A DNA stretch of 23,322 bases from UBA2336 sp046294915 (GTDB lineage Bacteria; Bacteroidota; Bacteroidia; Cytophagales; Cyclobacteriaceae): assembly GCA_046294915.1 (NCBI GenBank), contig JBKBOE010000047.1:1-23322 (forward strand), given 5' to 3'. The notes below the pieces were generated by a model. The model searched no databases, had not been told where the DNA came from, and saw nothing but the letters and a program-made list of their open reading frames with translations. Below are positions 23,028-23,322 of the stretch, in pieces; position 1 is the first letter of the stretch; each line of letters begins with the position of its first letter. The translations under genes were made by a program, and so were the position numbers.

Positions 23028-23322
23028 GGACTTTGTTTGCTGACTTCCGGTTTTGTTTTCAAAAGAAAATTGGTGTAAGGTTCAAACAAATCGCGCTCTT
23101 GATAAACGATAGTAAACTGCCTGGTAAGGGGATTTATTGCAGCAGTATCTTTATTCAGGTGAAGCAAATAGATAGACTCTGCAGCCTGGATTTCGGATGC
23201 ATGTTTTACAACCGGAATAGGCTTCCTGATGTAGAATGAAAAAGCAGGGTTAAATCTCCCAAGGCCAATTACTGTTGCCTGATGCGGTAACAAGGTTAGT
23301 GCTTTTTGTACCGGATTGTGTC
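23024..23322 (-). CDS. ArnT-like (GT39/GT83) glycosyltransferase, C-terminal end only
   Basis: The gene enters from beyond the right end of the window. The frame is open to the edge (HNPVQKALTLLPHQATVIGL), so the TTG at 23293 is not the start. The visible 99 residues are the soluble tail of a polytopic transferase of the ArnT/PMT superfamily; the phrase FNPAFSFYIRKPIPVV is characteristic of the region after the last membrane helices of that family. Such enzymes take a sugar from a polyprenyl phosphate donor at the outer face of the inner membrane and pass it to lipid A or another acceptor. The stop codon overlaps the PHP gene start by 4 nt. Confidence 0.75.
   Translation of the reverse strand, partial: HNPVQKALTLLPHQATVIGLGRFNPAFSFYIRKPIPVVKHASEIQAAESIYLLHLNKDTAAINPLTRQFTIVYQERDLFEPYTNFLLKTKPEVSKQSP

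Noticed and set aside
1..23322. CRISPR array, tRNA or rRNA genes, transposase genes
   Set aside because: No regularly spaced direct repeats, no tRNA-like cloverleaf that I could recognise, no rRNA sequence and no transposase or integrase motif were seen.

Overview
The window comes from a Bacteroidota genome, most likely from the Cytophagales. The evidence is a gldC gliding gene, Bacteroidota-type promoter boxes of the form TAnnTTTG, a TonB receptor with an N-terminal carboxypeptidase-regulatory-like domain, DUF2147 and DUF3098 proteins, and the gene order ftsX-DUF3098-uppP-truB-ribF. A run of 10 N at 15888-15897 shows that this is a draft, scaffolded assembly.

Layout on the plus strand: the 3' part of a membrane pyrophosphatase (1-1370); a small secreted DUF2147 protein; an ECF sigma factor with its membrane anti-sigma partner (1949-3328); then a tightly packed run of genes (3397-9058) holding ftsX, DUF3098, uppP, truB, ribF, the two CoA-transferase subunits scoA and scoB, and gldC. 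A four-helix-bundle (S23/IVS-type) gene flanked by imperfect inverted repeats sits exactly between scoA and scoB. Next comes a TonB-dependent receptor paired with a secreted SGNH-hydrolase lipoprotein (9210-13531), preceded by a promoter overlapped by a palindrome.

Layout on the minus strand: a YdcF-like protein preceded by a possible 17-residue hydrophobic peptide; a large ABCG-type half-transporter fused to a TerB-like domain and split only by the assembly gap (14436-17503); and a lipoprotein of unknown role. A stand-alone response regulator on the plus strand (18640-19032) faces a strange minus-strand gene (19044-19766). That gene joins a signal peptide and a CarboxypepD_reg-like domain, in frame, to the last helix of a receiver domain and a complete LytTR DNA-binding domain. 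The window ends in a minus-strand operon (23322 to 19924) with overlapping genes: an ArnT-like glycosyltransferase, a membrane-anchored PHP phosphoesterase, a GtrB/DPM-like GT2 and a flippase-like membrane protein. Together these look like a lipid-carrier-linked sugar transfer system.

The observations most worth a second look are the chimeric secreted LytTR protein, with a start-codon hairpin and LytTR-like direct repeats upstream, and the inverted-repeat-bounded four-helix-bundle element inside the scoAB operon, whose gene carries a fresh in-frame stop. Most other genes are ordinary, well-known families.
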